Of a stretch of DNA of 64,000 nt, positions 17,483 to 26,112 are shown one piece after another (the first letter of the stretch is position 1; each line of letters begins with the position of its first letter). A model generated the notes under the pieces. The model had not been told where the DNA came from. It saw only the letters and a list, made by a program, of their open reading frames with translations, and did no database searches. The DNA lies in the NCBI RefSeq assembly GCF_008704715.1, contig NZ_CP023689.1:7006001-7070000 (forward strand), read 5' to 3'. Source of the DNA: Streptomyces chartreusis. Its GTDB lineage: Bacteria; Actinomycetota; Actinomycetes; Streptomycetales; Streptomycetaceae. The position numbers were made by a program, and so were the translations under genes.

Positions 17483-17647
17483 GTCGGGTAAGTCCGCAAA
17501 TTCTGCCAAAGTGGCGCATAACCCCTGATCGCGGGGCTGCACACACCTCGTCCCACCTGGCCCGGTTGTCCGCTACGGCCCCCCGAGGCGCACGATGGTG
17601 GGACCATGAGGCATGCTGTTCCGCACGACAGCGAGGCGAGGGGATAG

Positions 17648-18382
17648 ATGAGCGCGGAGTTGGGCGGCCGGACCGGACTGCAGGGCAAACTCACCCAGTG
17701 GCTGCGCGGACGCCGCCCCAAGGACACCGCCGACGACGGCGGCCGGGAGGCCATGCTGCTCGCCACGGCGGCGGCGGGACTGCCGCTGGCCCCCGCGGCG
17801 CACCCGGCCGGCTTCCGCTGCTCCTGCGACCGGGTCGGCTGTCCCACCCCGGCCAGGCACCCGGTGTCCTTCGCCTGGCAGACGCAGTCGACCACCGATC
17901 GAGGCCAGATCGAGCGCTGGGCCCGGCATCAGCCGCAGGCCAACTTCATCACCGCCACCGGCATGGTCCACGACGTGCTCGACGTCCCCGTCGAGGCCGG
18001 GCGCGAGGCCCTGGAGCGGCTGCTCGACGCCGGCATCGAGGTCGGACCCGTCGCCGAGAGCGACGACGGCCGCCTGCTGTTCTTCACCGCCACCCGCGGC
18101 ACCCCCGAGGACGAGGACGAGTGGTGGCCCTGTGAGCTGGACTGCCACCCCGAGACCATGGACGAGCACCCGGGACTGCGCTGGCACTGCCGCGGCTCCT
18201 ACGTCCTCGTACCGCCCGCCCAGCTGCCCGGCGAGAACCGCACCGTGCACTGGGTGCGCGGCCCCGAGCACCCGCTGCCCGACCCGCTGAGCGTGCTGGA
18301 GGTCCTCACCGACGCCTGCGCCCGCCATGCCGGCGCTGAGCCCGACCACGCATCCGCGGCCTGGCCCCTGCGCCGCCACTGA
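17648..18382 (+). CDS. Bifunctional primase/polymerase-domain (prim-pol) protein, possibly degenerate
   Basis: 244 residues. HPAGFRCSCDRVGCPTPARHPVSFAWQTQ carries the Cys cluster and Pro-Gly-like Lys/Arg-His turn of the prim-pol N-terminal domain, and QANFITATG is the usual following strand. The metal-binding acidic motif (normally D-x-D) reads VLDVP, so one acidic residue is missing, and no helicase domain follows. It may therefore bind nucleotides or DNA without polymerase activity. No replication or plasmid genes lie nearby. ATG start with GAGGGG 6 nt upstream. Confidence 0.72.
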   Translation: MSAELGGRTGLQGKLTQWLRGRRPKDTADDGGREAMLLATAAAGLPLAPAAHPAGFRCSCDRVGCPTPARHPVSFAWQTQSTTDRGQIERWARHQPQANFITATGMVHDVLDVPVEAGREALERLLDAGIEVGPVAESDDGRLLFFTATRGTPEDEDEWWPCELDCHPETMDEHPGLRWHCRGSYVLVPPAQLPGENRTVHWVRGPEHPLPDPLSVLEVLTDACARHAGAEPDHASAAWPLRRH

Positions 18383-18395
18383 GCGGGCGCGAGGA

Positions 18396-19388
18396 TCACT
18401 CGCCCTTCGCGGACGTCAGTCCCTGGATCCGGCCGAGCACGTCCACCTTCCCGGAGCCCTTCGGATCCAGTGCCACCTCGTTGGAGACGAACTCCATCGT
18501 CAGCGACTGCTTGATCTCGCCCTCCGTCAGCGCCTCCACCGCCTTGCCCGGTGAGGGGACCGAGGTGCCCGCGTACGCCGTCCGCTTCTCGTAGTAGCGG
18601 GTGGTGAAGAACACCAGCGCGCCGCCGTCCGCGGTGCGCAGCGCCAGCGGGGCGTAGTCGCCGTCGGTGAGCGGCTTGTCGATGAACTGGCTGACCAGGC
18701 CCGGCCGTTTGGCGTCCTTGTCCCGGTCCGCCCGCCAGGTGCTGGTGTGCGGGCCCGGTGTGAACGTATCGCCGCCGTCTTTCAGATAGCCCGCGTAGTC
18801 CTTGCTCAAGTCCCCGGGCGGAACGGCCAGTTCGGTCGAGTTGGCGGGCACGGCCTCGGCCCAGCCGTCCTTGTCCGTCTTGAACTTCGGCATGTCGCCG
18901 GGAGCCATCAGCGTCAGATACGCCGCCTCCCACGCGTCGTCCAGGCCGCTGCGGGTGAACACGAAGACCCAGCGCGCCCTGCCGCCCTTGTTCGCGGCCG
19001 TGTCGGCGACGAACCAGCGCGGCCAGCCCGCCTTCTTGGGGATCGTGATCCTGGCGTCCGACAACTCCAGCGGGGTGTGTGCCGCGTTGCCCTTGGGGCT
19101 CAGCGCCTTGCCCGCCTTCAGCCGAGCCCCGTCGATGTCGCTCAGCGCGCCGGTGACATGGTCGGCGTAGAGGGAGTTGTCGTAGGCCTTGTCCGCCTTG
19201 TTGTATGCGGTGGTGAACTCCTTGAGGGCCTCTTCGGCTTCAGCCTTGGTGGCCGAGGGGAGGATCTCCCGCTCCCCGTGGACCACCACGCATCCGCTCG
19301 CCGTCAACGACAAAGCGGTCGCACCGGCCGCTATCAGTGCCCTCCGGTCAAGCCTGCGGAGCCTTCGAGGGCCGCGATCCCTGCTCAT
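18396..19388 (-). CDS. Lipoprotein linked to efe operon
   Basis: 330 residues. A twin-Arg-rich N-terminus (RRLRRLDRRALIAAGATAL) leads to a lipobox LTASGC, so it is a membrane-anchored extracytoplasmic lipoprotein. The body has no family I recognise; it is mixed alpha/beta with segments such as RWVFVFTRSGLDDAWEAAYLTL and GALVFFTTRYYEKR. The ATG lies inside the 3' end of efeU (41-bp overlap) with GAAGG 7 nt upstream, so it is the last gene of the efeO-efeB-efeU unit. Its place suggests a role in iron uptake or envelope sensing, which is inference. Confidence 0.72.
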   Translation of the reverse strand: MSRDRGPRRLRRLDRRALIAAGATALSLTASGCVVVHGEREILPSATKAEAEEALKEFTTAYNKADKAYDNSLYADHVTGALSDIDGARLKAGKALSPKGNAAHTPLELSDARITIPKKAGWPRWFVADTAANKGGRARWVFVFTRSGLDDAWEAAYLTLMAPGDMPKFKTDKDGWAEAVPANSTELAVPPGDLSKDYAGYLKDGGDTFTPGPHTSTWRADRDKDAKRPGLVSQFIDKPLTDGDYAPLALRTADGGALVFFTTRYYEKRTAYAGTSVPSPGKAVEALTEGEIKQSLTMEFVSNEVALDPKGSGKVDVLGRIQGLTSAKGE

Positions 19389-20220
19389 CAGGTGCCTTCA
19401 CCTTCCCCTTCCCGGAGGCGAACCCTACCGGGGCGAGGAACAGCGCGAGCGTCGGGACCAGGTACAGCAGCCACACCGTGACCTGGAGGACGGTCGGGTC
19501 CGGCTGGAAGTTGAACACGCCCTTCAGCAGGGTGCCGTACCAGCTCGACGGGTCGATGGTGTCGCTGATGTCGAACGCTTTGTTGCTCAGGCCCGGCACC
19601 CAGCGCGCCTCCTGGAGGTCGTGGAAGCCGTACGCCAGCACACCCGCCGCCACGACGACCAGCATGCCGCCGGTCCAGGTGAAGAACTTGGCGAGGTTGA
19701 TGCGCAGGGCGCCCCGGTAGAACAGCCAGCCGAGGACGACCGCGGTGGCGATGCCGAGGGCCGCGCCGATCAGCGGGCGCGGGGTGCCGTCGCCGGCCGC
19801 GCGCACCGACGTCCACACGAACAGGGCAGTCTCCAGGCCCTCCCGGCCCACCGCGAGGAACGCGGTCGCCACCAGCGCGCCGGTGCCCATCTGAAGAGCC
19901 GCGTCCAGCTTGCCGTGCAGCTCGGCCTTCAGGTGCCGCGCGGTGCGCCGCATCCAGAACACCATCCACGTCACCAGGCCCACCGCGATGAGCGACAGGG
20001 AGCCGCCGAGGGCCTCCTGTGCCTCGAACGTCAGCTCCTGGGAGCCGAATTCGAGCGCGCAGCCGAAGCCGAGCGCGAGAACGAGGGCCACGCCGATGCC
20101 CGTCCAGACGGGCTTCAGCGCGTCCCGGCGGTCCGTCTTGACCAGATAGGCGATGAGGATGCAGACGACGAGGCTGGCCTCCAGGCCCTCGCGCAGTCCG
20201 ATCAGGTAGTTGGCGAACAC
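19348..20220 (-). CDS. efeU: Iron permease EfeU (FTR1 family)
   Basis: 290 residues with about seven membrane helices. The two iron-coordinating REGLE motifs of the FTR1/EfeU family are intact: REGLE at 10-14 and REGLE at 126-130. It would carry iron across the cytoplasmic membrane with EfeO and EfeB. GTG start, 3 bp after the efeB stop, so tightly coupled. The C-terminus is Lys/Gly-rich and cytoplasmic, and its coding end overlaps the following lipoprotein gene. Confidence 0.92.
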   Translation of the reverse strand: MFANYLIGLREGLEASLVVCILIAYLVKTDRRDALKPVWTGIGVALVLALGFGCALEFGSQELTFEAQEALGGSLSLIAVGLVTWMVFWMRRTARHLKAELHGKLDAALQMGTGALVATAFLAVGREGLETALFVWTSVRAAGDGTPRPLIGAALGIATAVVLGWLFYRGALRINLAKFFTWTGGMLVVVAAGVLAYGFHDLQEARWVPGLSNKAFDISDTIDPSSWYGTLLKGVFNFQPDPTVLQVTVWLLYLVPTLALFLAPVGFASGKGKVKAPDEQGSRPSKAPQA

Positions 20221-20223
20221 GGG

Positions 20224-21477
20224 CTACGCCTCCTTGCCGAACAGCGTGCTGCCCCACCAGTCGTCCTTGCCGCGGACGCCCGGCGGGACGGCGAACAGCG
20301 CCGAACCCACGTGCTGGATGTACTCGTTGAGCGAGTCGATGGCCAGGTTGCGCTGGATCCGGATGAACCCGGAGCGCGGGTCGCGCTGGTAGGCGAGGAA
20401 GAACAGGCCCGCGTCCAGCCGGCCGAGGCCGTCGGTGCCGTCGGTGAAGGAGTAGCCGCGGCGCAGGATCGTCGCCCCCTCGTTGGACTCGGGGTGCGCG
20501 AGCCGGACGTGCGCGTCGGGCAGCATCGCCTTCAGGAACGGCTTGTCACGCTCCTTGGCCTTGCCGACCGGGGCGCCCTCGCCCTTGTCGCGGCCGATGA
20601 TGTCCTCCTGCTCCTGGAGGGAGGTGCGGTCCCACGTCTCGATGTGCATCCGGATGCGCCGGGCGACGAGGTAGGAGCCGCCGGCCATCCACTCGGGCCC
20701 GTCCTTCTCGCCGACCCACACGAACTTCCTCAGCCGGTCGGTCTCGGTGCCCGCGATGTTGCGGGTGCCGTCCTTGAAGCCCATGAGGTTGCGCGGGGTC
20801 TGCTCCTCGGGAGTGGTCGAGGAGGTTTTCCCGAAGCCCAGCTGGGACCACTTGATGACGACCTTGCCGAAGCCGATGCGCGCCAGGTTGCGGATCGCGT
20901 GCACGGCGACCTGCGGGTCGTCCGCGCACGCCTGCACGCACAGGTCGCCGCCGCTGCGGTTCTTGTCCAGGTTGTCGCCCGAGAAGTGCGGCAGCTCGAC
21001 GAGGGCCTCCGGCCGCTGATCGGCGAGATCGAACTTCTCGAACAGCGACGGACCGAACCCGATGGTGAGCGTCAGCCGTGACGGCTTCAGACCCAGCGCC
21101 TCACCGGTGTCGTCCGGCGGCGCCTCGGCGAGACCGCCGTACGCGCCCTCGCCGACGGCCTGTCCGGCGGCCATCCGGCGCGCGGCCGCCGTCCAGTCCT
21201 TCAGCATCTGCACGAACTCGGCGCGGTCCTCGGTCTTCACGTCGAACGCGGCGAAGTGCAGCCGGTCCTGCACCGGAGTGGCGATGCCCGCCTGCCGCTC
21301 GCCGTGGAAGGGGATCGCGGCGCCCGTCTCGGCGGCGGCCGGATCCACGTCGTCACCGGTGCGTGTCATCGCCACGGCACCGCCGGCCGCGACGGCGCCG
21401 AGCGCGAGCCCGGCACCGCCCCAGCCGATCAGCGAACGCCGGGAGGGAGTGACAGTGCCTTCGGTCTGTTCCGTCAT
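20224..21477 (-). CDS. efeB: Deferrochelatase/peroxidase EfeB (DyP-type)
   Basis: 417 residues. Tat signal RRSLIGWGG at about 13-21 followed by a Gly/Ala-rich core. The DyP fingerprint GFKDGTRN (GxxDG) is present, along with the C-terminal family motif GYSFTDGTDGLGRLDAGLFF. DyP-type EfeB proteins bind heme and either oxidise ferrous iron for EfeU or take iron from heme. It starts 10 bp after the efeO stop, consistent with one transcript, and would act in the extracytoplasmic space. Confidence 0.92.
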   Translation of the reverse strand: MTEQTEGTVTPSRRSLIGWGGAGLALGAVAAGGAVAMTRTGDDVDPAAAETGAAIPFHGERQAGIATPVQDRLHFAAFDVKTEDRAEFVQMLKDWTAAARRMAAGQAVGEGAYGGLAEAPPDDTGEALGLKPSRLTLTIGFGPSLFEKFDLADQRPEALVELPHFSGDNLDKNRSGGDLCVQACADDPQVAVHAIRNLARIGFGKVVIKWSQLGFGKTSSTTPEEQTPRNLMGFKDGTRNIAGTETDRLRKFVWVGEKDGPEWMAGGSYLVARRIRMHIETWDRTSLQEQEDIIGRDKGEGAPVGKAKERDKPFLKAMLPDAHVRLAHPESNEGATILRRGYSFTDGTDGLGRLDAGLFFLAYQRDPRSGFIRIQRNLAIDSLNEYIQHVGSALFAVPPGVRGKDDWWGSTLFGKEA

Positions 21478-21487
21478 GACCGTGCCC

Positions 21488-22645
21488 CTACTTCACGACT
21501 ACGGCGGCGGCGAGCTTGGACAGCGGCTCCGCGAGCGCGTTGACGCCGTCCGACAGCTCCTTCTGCTGGGCCTTGGTGACCTTGTCGTACGAGGTGAAGT
21601 CGTACGACGACTTGTCCGCGCGGTACTTGTCGAGCAGCGTGTTCAGCGCGCCGAACTGCTTGTCCAGCTCGGTGACGAGGGCGGGGTCGTTCTCCTGGGC
21701 GACCGGCTTCAGCAGCGCGTACGCCTTCTCCGCGCCCTCGACGTTGGCCTTGAAGTCGACGAGGTCGGTGTGCGAGTAGCGCTCCTCCTCGCCGGTGACC
21801 TTGCCGGTGGCGACCTCGTCCAGCAGCTCCTTGGCGCCGTTGGCCATCGAGGTCGGGGTGATCTCGGCCTTGCCGACCCGGTTCTGCCAGTCCTTCAGGT
21901 CAGTGATGAGCTGGTCGGCGAGCTCCTTCTCACGGTCGCCGATCTTCTTGTCCTGCCACAGGGACTTCTCCAGCCGGTGCCAGCCGGTCCAGTCCGTGGC
22001 CGGGTCCTGGCCGTCCTCCAGGCCGTCCTCGCGCACGTCGACCTTCGGGTCGATGTCGCCGAAGGACTCGGCGACCGGCTCGGTGCGCTCCCAGCCGATG
22101 CGGGAGGTGGCGTAGGCCTTCTTCGCGGCCTCCAGGTCGCCGTCCTTGACCGCCTTCGCGAACGCCTCGGCGAGCGGCAGGGTCTCGTCGGCCTGCTCCT
22201 GGGCGTACTTGCGATAGGCGGCCACGGCCTCGTCCAGGCGCGGGTCCCGCTTGGCGGCGGCGCCCTTGCCGGTGGCCTTGACGGTCTGCCGGATGCCGTC
22301 GCCCTTCATGCCGGGCTTGCAGGCGATCGTGTAGTCGCCCGCCTTCACCTCGGCGGTGACGCGCTGCTTGGTGCCGGGGCCTATGTTCTCGCGCTCGGTG
22401 ACGATGCGGTCGTCCGGGAAGAGGATGTAGACCTCGGTGACCTTGGAGCCCTTGTTCTCGATGGCGAGCTCGACGTGGCCGGCCGGGAACTCCTTCTTCG
22501 ACACCTCGCACTTGTCGTCCGTCGAGGTCACGTTGACGACCCGGTCGCCGCCCTCGGTGCTCCCCTTCTCGGTGCACCCCGTGACTGCGGTCAGAGCCGC
22601 CACGGCGGCGATGGCGGTGGTGACGGGGAGTCTGACGGTGCGCAT
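21488..22645 (-). CDS. efeO: Iron-uptake lipoprotein EfeO (cupredoxin + M75)
   Basis: 385 residues. Lipobox AVTGC with Cys at 24 anchors it outside the membrane. Residues ~30-135 are a cupredoxin-like domain. The rest is the imelysin/M75-like helical domain with its HxxE motif seen as GWHRLEKSLW, both thought to bind metal. ATG 22643-22645 is chosen for a GGAG RBS 6 nt upstream and the fit of the signal; the upstream ATG at 22690 lies in the promoter. Two iron boxes stand about 50-90 bp before this start. Confidence 0.92.
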   Translation of the reverse strand: MRTVRLPVTTAIAAVAALTAVTGCTEKGSTEGGDRVVNVTSTDDKCEVSKKEFPAGHVELAIENKGSKVTEVYILFPDDRIVTERENIGPGTKQRVTAEVKAGDYTIACKPGMKGDGIRQTVKATGKGAAAKRDPRLDEAVAAYRKYAQEQADETLPLAEAFAKAVKDGDLEAAKKAYATSRIGWERTEPVAESFGDIDPKVDVREDGLEDGQDPATDWTGWHRLEKSLWQDKKIGDREKELADQLITDLKDWQNRVGKAEITPTSMANGAKELLDEVATGKVTGEEERYSHTDLVDFKANVEGAEKAYALLKPVAQENDPALVTELDKQFGALNTLLDKYRADKSSYDFTSYDKVTKAQQKELSDGVNALAEPLSKLAAAVVVK

Positions 22646-22694
22646 GAAGGCTCCATGAGGTGGCCGGAAAGAGTGCGTGACGGGCCTCACATAC

Positions 22695-22733
22695 CAAGGT
22701 GAGGCTCGCCTAACGGAGATAAGGATTACCTAA
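22695..22733. promoter_or_regulatory. Two iron boxes (DmdR/IdeR type) upstream of efeO
   Basis: CAAGGTGAGGCTCGCCTAA (22695-22713) and AGATAAGGATTACCTAA (22717-22733, on the minus strand TTAGGTAATCCTTATCT) both resemble the 19-bp actinobacterial iron-repressor consensus TTAGGTTAGGCTNACCTAA. They sit side by side before efeO. Iron-loaded DmdR1/IdeR would repress the operon. Confidence 0.72.
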
Positions 22734-22771
22734 GTGGCCAAAATCGACCCCATAGAGAAGTCAAAGGATGG

Positions 22772-23590
22772 TCAAAGGTTCCGTCGCGGGGTCACCAGCA
22801 GCTCTCCTGTCCGAGGATGCGAAAGGACTTCGACCGGCTGGTCATAGACCTCCGAAAGGAGCCGCTCGGAGAACACCTCGGCGGGCGGTCCGTCGGCCGC
22901 GACCCGTCCGGCGCGCAGGATCGCGACACGGTGCGCGTACGCGGCCGCGAGCCCCAGGTCGTGGAGTACGACCACCACCGCGTCCCCGGCCCGCGCCCGC
23001 TCCCGGCACACCCGCAGCACCAACTCCTGGTGCTTCAGGTCCAGTGCCGCGGTCGGCTCGTCGAGCAGCAGCAGCGGGGTCCGCTGCGCGAGCACCCGGG
23101 CGAGCGCCACGCGGGCCCGCTCGCCGCCGCTGAGCGCGGAGAACGGCCGTACCGCGAAGTCGCTCACCTCGGTGGCCGCCATCGCGGCGGCGACGGCGAG
23201 GTCGTCCTCGGCGGGCGAGGCGGCGTGGGGAGCGCGGCCCATCCGCACGACGTCCTCCACCGTGAAGGGGAACGAGAGGGTCGCCGACTGCGGCAGCACC
23301 GCCCGGCGCAGGGCGAGTTCCGGCGCGGTCCACTCGGTCGCCTGCCGCCCGTGAATCCGTACGACCCCCTCGGCGGCCGGCAGATCCGCGGCGAGCGCGC
23401 CCAGCAGCGTCGACTTCCCGGCCCCGTTGGGTCCGACGAGCGCGAGCACTTCACCGGCCCGGACGGCGACGGACACCCCGCACAACACCTCACGGGTTCC
23501 GAGCCGAACACGAAGACCCACCGCCTCGGCAAGGGTGTCACCGGGTTCGGCGGGAGTGGGGTACGCGGGCCGGGGCCGGAGAAGTCTCAT
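22772..23590 (-). CDS. hmuV: Heme ABC transporter ATP-binding protein
   Basis: 272 residues. Walker A GPNGAGKST, signature LSGGERARV, Walker B LLLLDEPT and switch VLHDL are all present. The ordering and the C-terminal SEVYDQPVEVLSHPRTG match the HmuV/FecE class that powers heme or siderophore import. ATG at 23588-23590 has AGGGAG about 9 nt upstream. It is downstream of the permease but separated by a 319-bp gap with repeats, so it may have its own promoter. Confidence 0.88.
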   Translation of the reverse strand: MRLLRPRPAYPTPAEPGDTLAEAVGLRVRLGTREVLCGVSVAVRAGEVLALVGPNGAGKSTLLGALAADLPAAEGVVRIHGRQATEWTAPELALRRAVLPQSATLSFPFTVEDVVRMGRAPHAASPAEDDLAVAAAMAATEVSDFAVRPFSALSGGERARVALARVLAQRTPLLLLDEPTAALDLKHQELVLRVCRERARAGDAVVVVLHDLGLAAAYAHRVAILRAGRVAADGPPAEVFSERLLSEVYDQPVEVLSHPRTGELLVTPRRNL

Positions 23591-23780
23591 GCACAAGCTC
23601 CCTGCAGGGTTGGTCGGGGGCGGTTCGGCACCGCCGGAGAGGCCGTGGGGGTTGCGCGCCGTTGCGGCGGAAGGGGGTGGTGCGGGTGATCGGTGGCAGG
23701 GCCGGTTCGGTGGCGGGAGAGGCGAGCCGGAGTCTCTGGCGGACGGTTGGTGTCGGCGCCGGGCCGGGGCAACGTCCTTG

Positions 23781-23807
23781 AGGGGCGCGGGGAACTGCGC
23801 GACCGGC
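23781..23807 (-). repeat. Dispersed 3'-end element, copy 3
   Basis: On the plus strand AGGGGCGCGGGGAACTGCGC then GACCGGC. Read on the minus strand it is the same GTCGCGCAGTTCCCCGCG element as elsewhere, downstream of the hmuU stop and in its direction. Confidence 0.7.
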
Positions 23808-23875
23808 CCCCACCGGCCCGCAGCCGGCCCGCGACCCACGTGCCCCCACCGGCCCGCAGCCGGCCCGCGACCCAC
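23807..23875. repeat. Two-copy 36-bp tandem repeat
   Basis: A 33-bp unit at 23807-23839 is repeated exactly at 23843-23875 (period 36 bp) directly beside the dispersed element, in the 319-bp gap between hmuU and hmuV. The unit contains CGGCCCGCAGCCGGCCCGCG. The rest of the gap is Pro/Thr-codon-like low-complexity sequence with no convincing gene. Confidence 0.7.
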
Positions 23876-23909
23876 ATGCCCACACTCACCCACACCCGGC
23901 CCACAACCC

Positions 23910-24998
23910 CTACGCCCACCCCCCTTGCCGCCGCCGAGTCCGCCGCAGCAGCCAGAAGAAGAACGGGCTGCCCAGCAGGGCCGTGAGCACACCGAGCGGC
24001 AGTTCCGCCGGCGCCGCCACCGTCCGCGCGGCGAGATCCGCCCCGAGCAGCACCACCGCCCCGCCCAGCGCACTGCCCGGAACGAGGAACCGATGCCCCG
24101 GCCCCGCGGCCATCCGCAGCAGGTGCGGCACGACGAGCCCGATGAACCCGATGACGCCGGAGACACTGACCGCCGCGGCCGTCAGCAGCGCGACCACCAG
24201 GATCAGCGCGACCCGCATCCGCTCCACGTCCACCCCCAGATGCCGGGCGGGCCGGTCGCCCAGCGCGAGCAGGTCCAGCCGGCGCGCGTACAGCGGCGCC
24301 ACCAACAGCCCCACGACCGCGCACGGCAGGACCGCCGTCACCTTCGGCCACGTGGACTGCGCGAGAGAGCCGAGCTGCCAGAACGTGATCTGGTTCACCG
24401 CCGCGGTGTCCGCGAGGAAGATGAACAGACCGATCAGCGCCCCCGCGAACGCGTTGACCGCGATCCCCATCAGGATCAGGGTCACGACCTCCGTACGCCC
24501 GCCCGAACGGGACATCGCGTACACGAGCAGCACGGTGCCGAGCCCGGAGACGAACGCCATCGCGGGCAGCGTCCAGTTGCCGAGGAAGGTCAGCCCGAGC
24601 GAGATCGCGGCGACCGCCCCGACCGCCGCCCCCAGGGAGACCCCGATCGTCGCCGGCTCGGCCAGCGGGTTCCCGAACACGCCCTGCATCAGCGTCCCGG
24701 CACACCCCAGCGACGCCCCGATGAGCAGCGCGAGCACGATCCGCGGGAAGCGCACGTTCCACAGCACCGACTCGGCGACCCGGTCCAACTCGCCCCCGCC
24801 GAGGCCCGCTTTGTGCTGGATGGAGGCGAGGACGTCCCCGACCGGGATCGGATACGCGCCGATCCCGGCGGCGACCGGGACGAGGACGAGCAGCCCGAGG
24901 CCCATCCCGACGGTCAGCAGCCAGGCCGCGGTGTGCCGTCGGCGCGGCGGCGTCCCCGCCACGGCCTCGGACGGCGCGGCCTTCTCCAGTACGGTCAT
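23910..24998 (-). CDS. hmuU: Heme ABC transporter permease (FecCD family)
   Basis: 362 residues with about nine to ten membrane helices. FecCD hallmarks include RVALILVVALLTAAAVSVSGVIGFIGLVVPHLLR (the cytoplasmic Gly-rich coupling loop), RFPRIVLALLIGASLGCAGTLMQGVFGNPLAEP and GVSLGAAVGA. It forms the membrane channel with HmuV. Its ATG overlaps the stop of the binding-protein gene (ATGA), so they are coupled. Confidence 0.88.
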   Translation of the reverse strand: MTVLEKAAPSEAVAGTPPRRRHTAAWLLTVGMGLGLLVLVPVAAGIGAYPIPVGDVLASIQHKAGLGGGELDRVAESVLWNVRFPRIVLALLIGASLGCAGTLMQGVFGNPLAEPATIGVSLGAAVGAVAAISLGLTFLGNWTLPAMAFVSGLGTVLLVYAMSRSGGRTEVVTLILMGIAVNAFAGALIGLFIFLADTAAVNQITFWQLGSLAQSTWPKVTAVLPCAVVGLLVAPLYARRLDLLALGDRPARHLGVDVERMRVALILVVALLTAAAVSVSGVIGFIGLVVPHLLRMAAGPGHRFLVPGSALGGAVVLLGADLAARTVAAPAELPLGVLTALLGSPFFFWLLRRTRRRQGGWA

Positions 24999-26002
24999 GC
25001 CGCGTCCCCCTCGTACAGCTGCGCCACGACCGACTTCAGCACCTGGTCGGTGCGCGGCCCGTAGCTCAGCAGCGCACCGTCCTCGATCGAGACGATCCGG
25101 CGGTCCGCGCCGGCCGGCGTCTGAGCGATGCCCGGGATCTTCACCAGCCCGTCGACGCCGCCGACCGACTCGAGTCCCTTGCTCATCACGAGGATCGCGT
25201 CCGGTGCCGCCTTGACCAGGGCCTCGCTGGTGATGGTGGTGAAGTCCTTCGCGAGGCCCGACTCGGCCCCGGCGTCGACCCCTCCGGCCGCCTCGATGAG
25301 GGAGGTGGCACCGGAGCCCTTGCCGCCGATGAGATAGACGGAGGCGGAGCCGCGCAGATAGAGGAAGGCGACCCGCGGCTTTTCCTTTTCGCGCGGAACG
25401 TCCTTTCGCACAGCGGCGATCCGTCGCTCCGTCCGATCGGTCAGCGCCTTGCCTGCAGCGGGCACCCCGAGCGCGGCGGCGACGGCCTCGATGCGTGGGT
25501 CCACGTCGTCGAGTCCCCGGGCCGGGGCGACCACCAGGACGGGGATGCCCGCGGCGCGGATCTGGTCCATGGCCTCGGCGGGGCCTGTCGTGGTCTCGGC
25601 GAGCACCAGGTCCGGCCTGAGCGACAGCACGCTCTCCGCCGAGACGTCATGGCCCCGGGTCACGACGGGCAGTTTCGCCGCCTGCGCGAAGGTGGCGGTG
25701 ATGTCCCGCGCGACCACGCGGTCGCCGAGCCCGAGCGTGAAGACGAGTTCGCCGAGGCTGCCGGAGAGCGGGACCACGCGGTCCGCCTTCCCGACGGTCA
25801 CCTTCCCGCCGTCGGCGGAGCGGACGGTGACCGGGAGGTCGGGGTCCGGTTTGCCGGCGAGCGGCTCGACCCGGTTGGCGTCGGCCTTCGCGCCGGTGCT
25901 CTGCGCGCCGGTCCCCGCGGGGCTCGCGCCCCCGCAGCCGGCCGTCGTGAGGGCGAGCACCGCCAGCAGCGCGCCCGTAAGTCGTGTGCGCAAACGTCGC
26001 AC
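24995..26002 (-). CDS. hmuT: Heme ABC transporter substrate-binding lipoprotein
   Basis: 335 residues. Lipobox LTTAGC with Cys at about 23, then the cluster A-II/TroA-like binding fold (VVPLSGSLGELVFTLGLGDRVVARD, LRPDLVLAETT, GIPVLVVAPARGLDDVD). The GTG at 26000-26002 is preferred because it gives a normal lipoprotein signal; a TTG at 26045-26047 would place extra residues upstream and overlap the iron-box region. Neighbouring htaA genes and a heme oxygenase support heme as the cargo, though a siderophore cannot be excluded from sequence alone. Confidence 0.85.
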   Translation of the reverse strand: MRRLRTRLTGALLAVLALTTAGCGGASPAGTGAQSTGAKADANRVEPLAGKPDPDLPVTVRSADGGKVTVGKADRVVPLSGSLGELVFTLGLGDRVVARDITATFAQAAKLPVVTRGHDVSAESVLSLRPDLVLAETTTGPAEAMDQIRAAGIPVLVVAPARGLDDVDPRIEAVAAALGVPAAGKALTDRTERRIAAVRKDVPREKEKPRVAFLYLRGSASVYLIGGKGSGATSLIEAAGGVDAGAESGLAKDFTTITSEALVKAAPDAILVMSKGLESVGGVDGLVKIPGIAQTPAGADRRIVSIEDGALLSYGPRTDQVLKSVVAQLYEGDAA

Positions 26003-26050
26003 GGTCCCGTCCGTTCCTCTCGGTCCACTGCCGTTCCAGCCAGGCAAAGC

Positions 26051-26069
26051 TTAGGTTAGCCTTACCTTC
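26051..26069. promoter_or_regulatory. Iron box between hmuT and htaA
   Basis: TTAGGTTAGCCTTACCTTC is a near-consensus DmdR/IdeR box. It lies between the divergent hmuT and htaA genes, about 50 bp before each start, so one site could repress both. Confidence 0.85.
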
Positions 26070-26112
26070 GTTCGCTACCGGTCGTCGTGTCCGTCGTCTC
26101 GGAGGACCTCTC

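Noticed and set aside
19189..21081. Plus-strand 630-codon frame opposite efeB and efeU
   Set aside because: Shadow frame; the opposite strand has the REGLE and DyP motifs.
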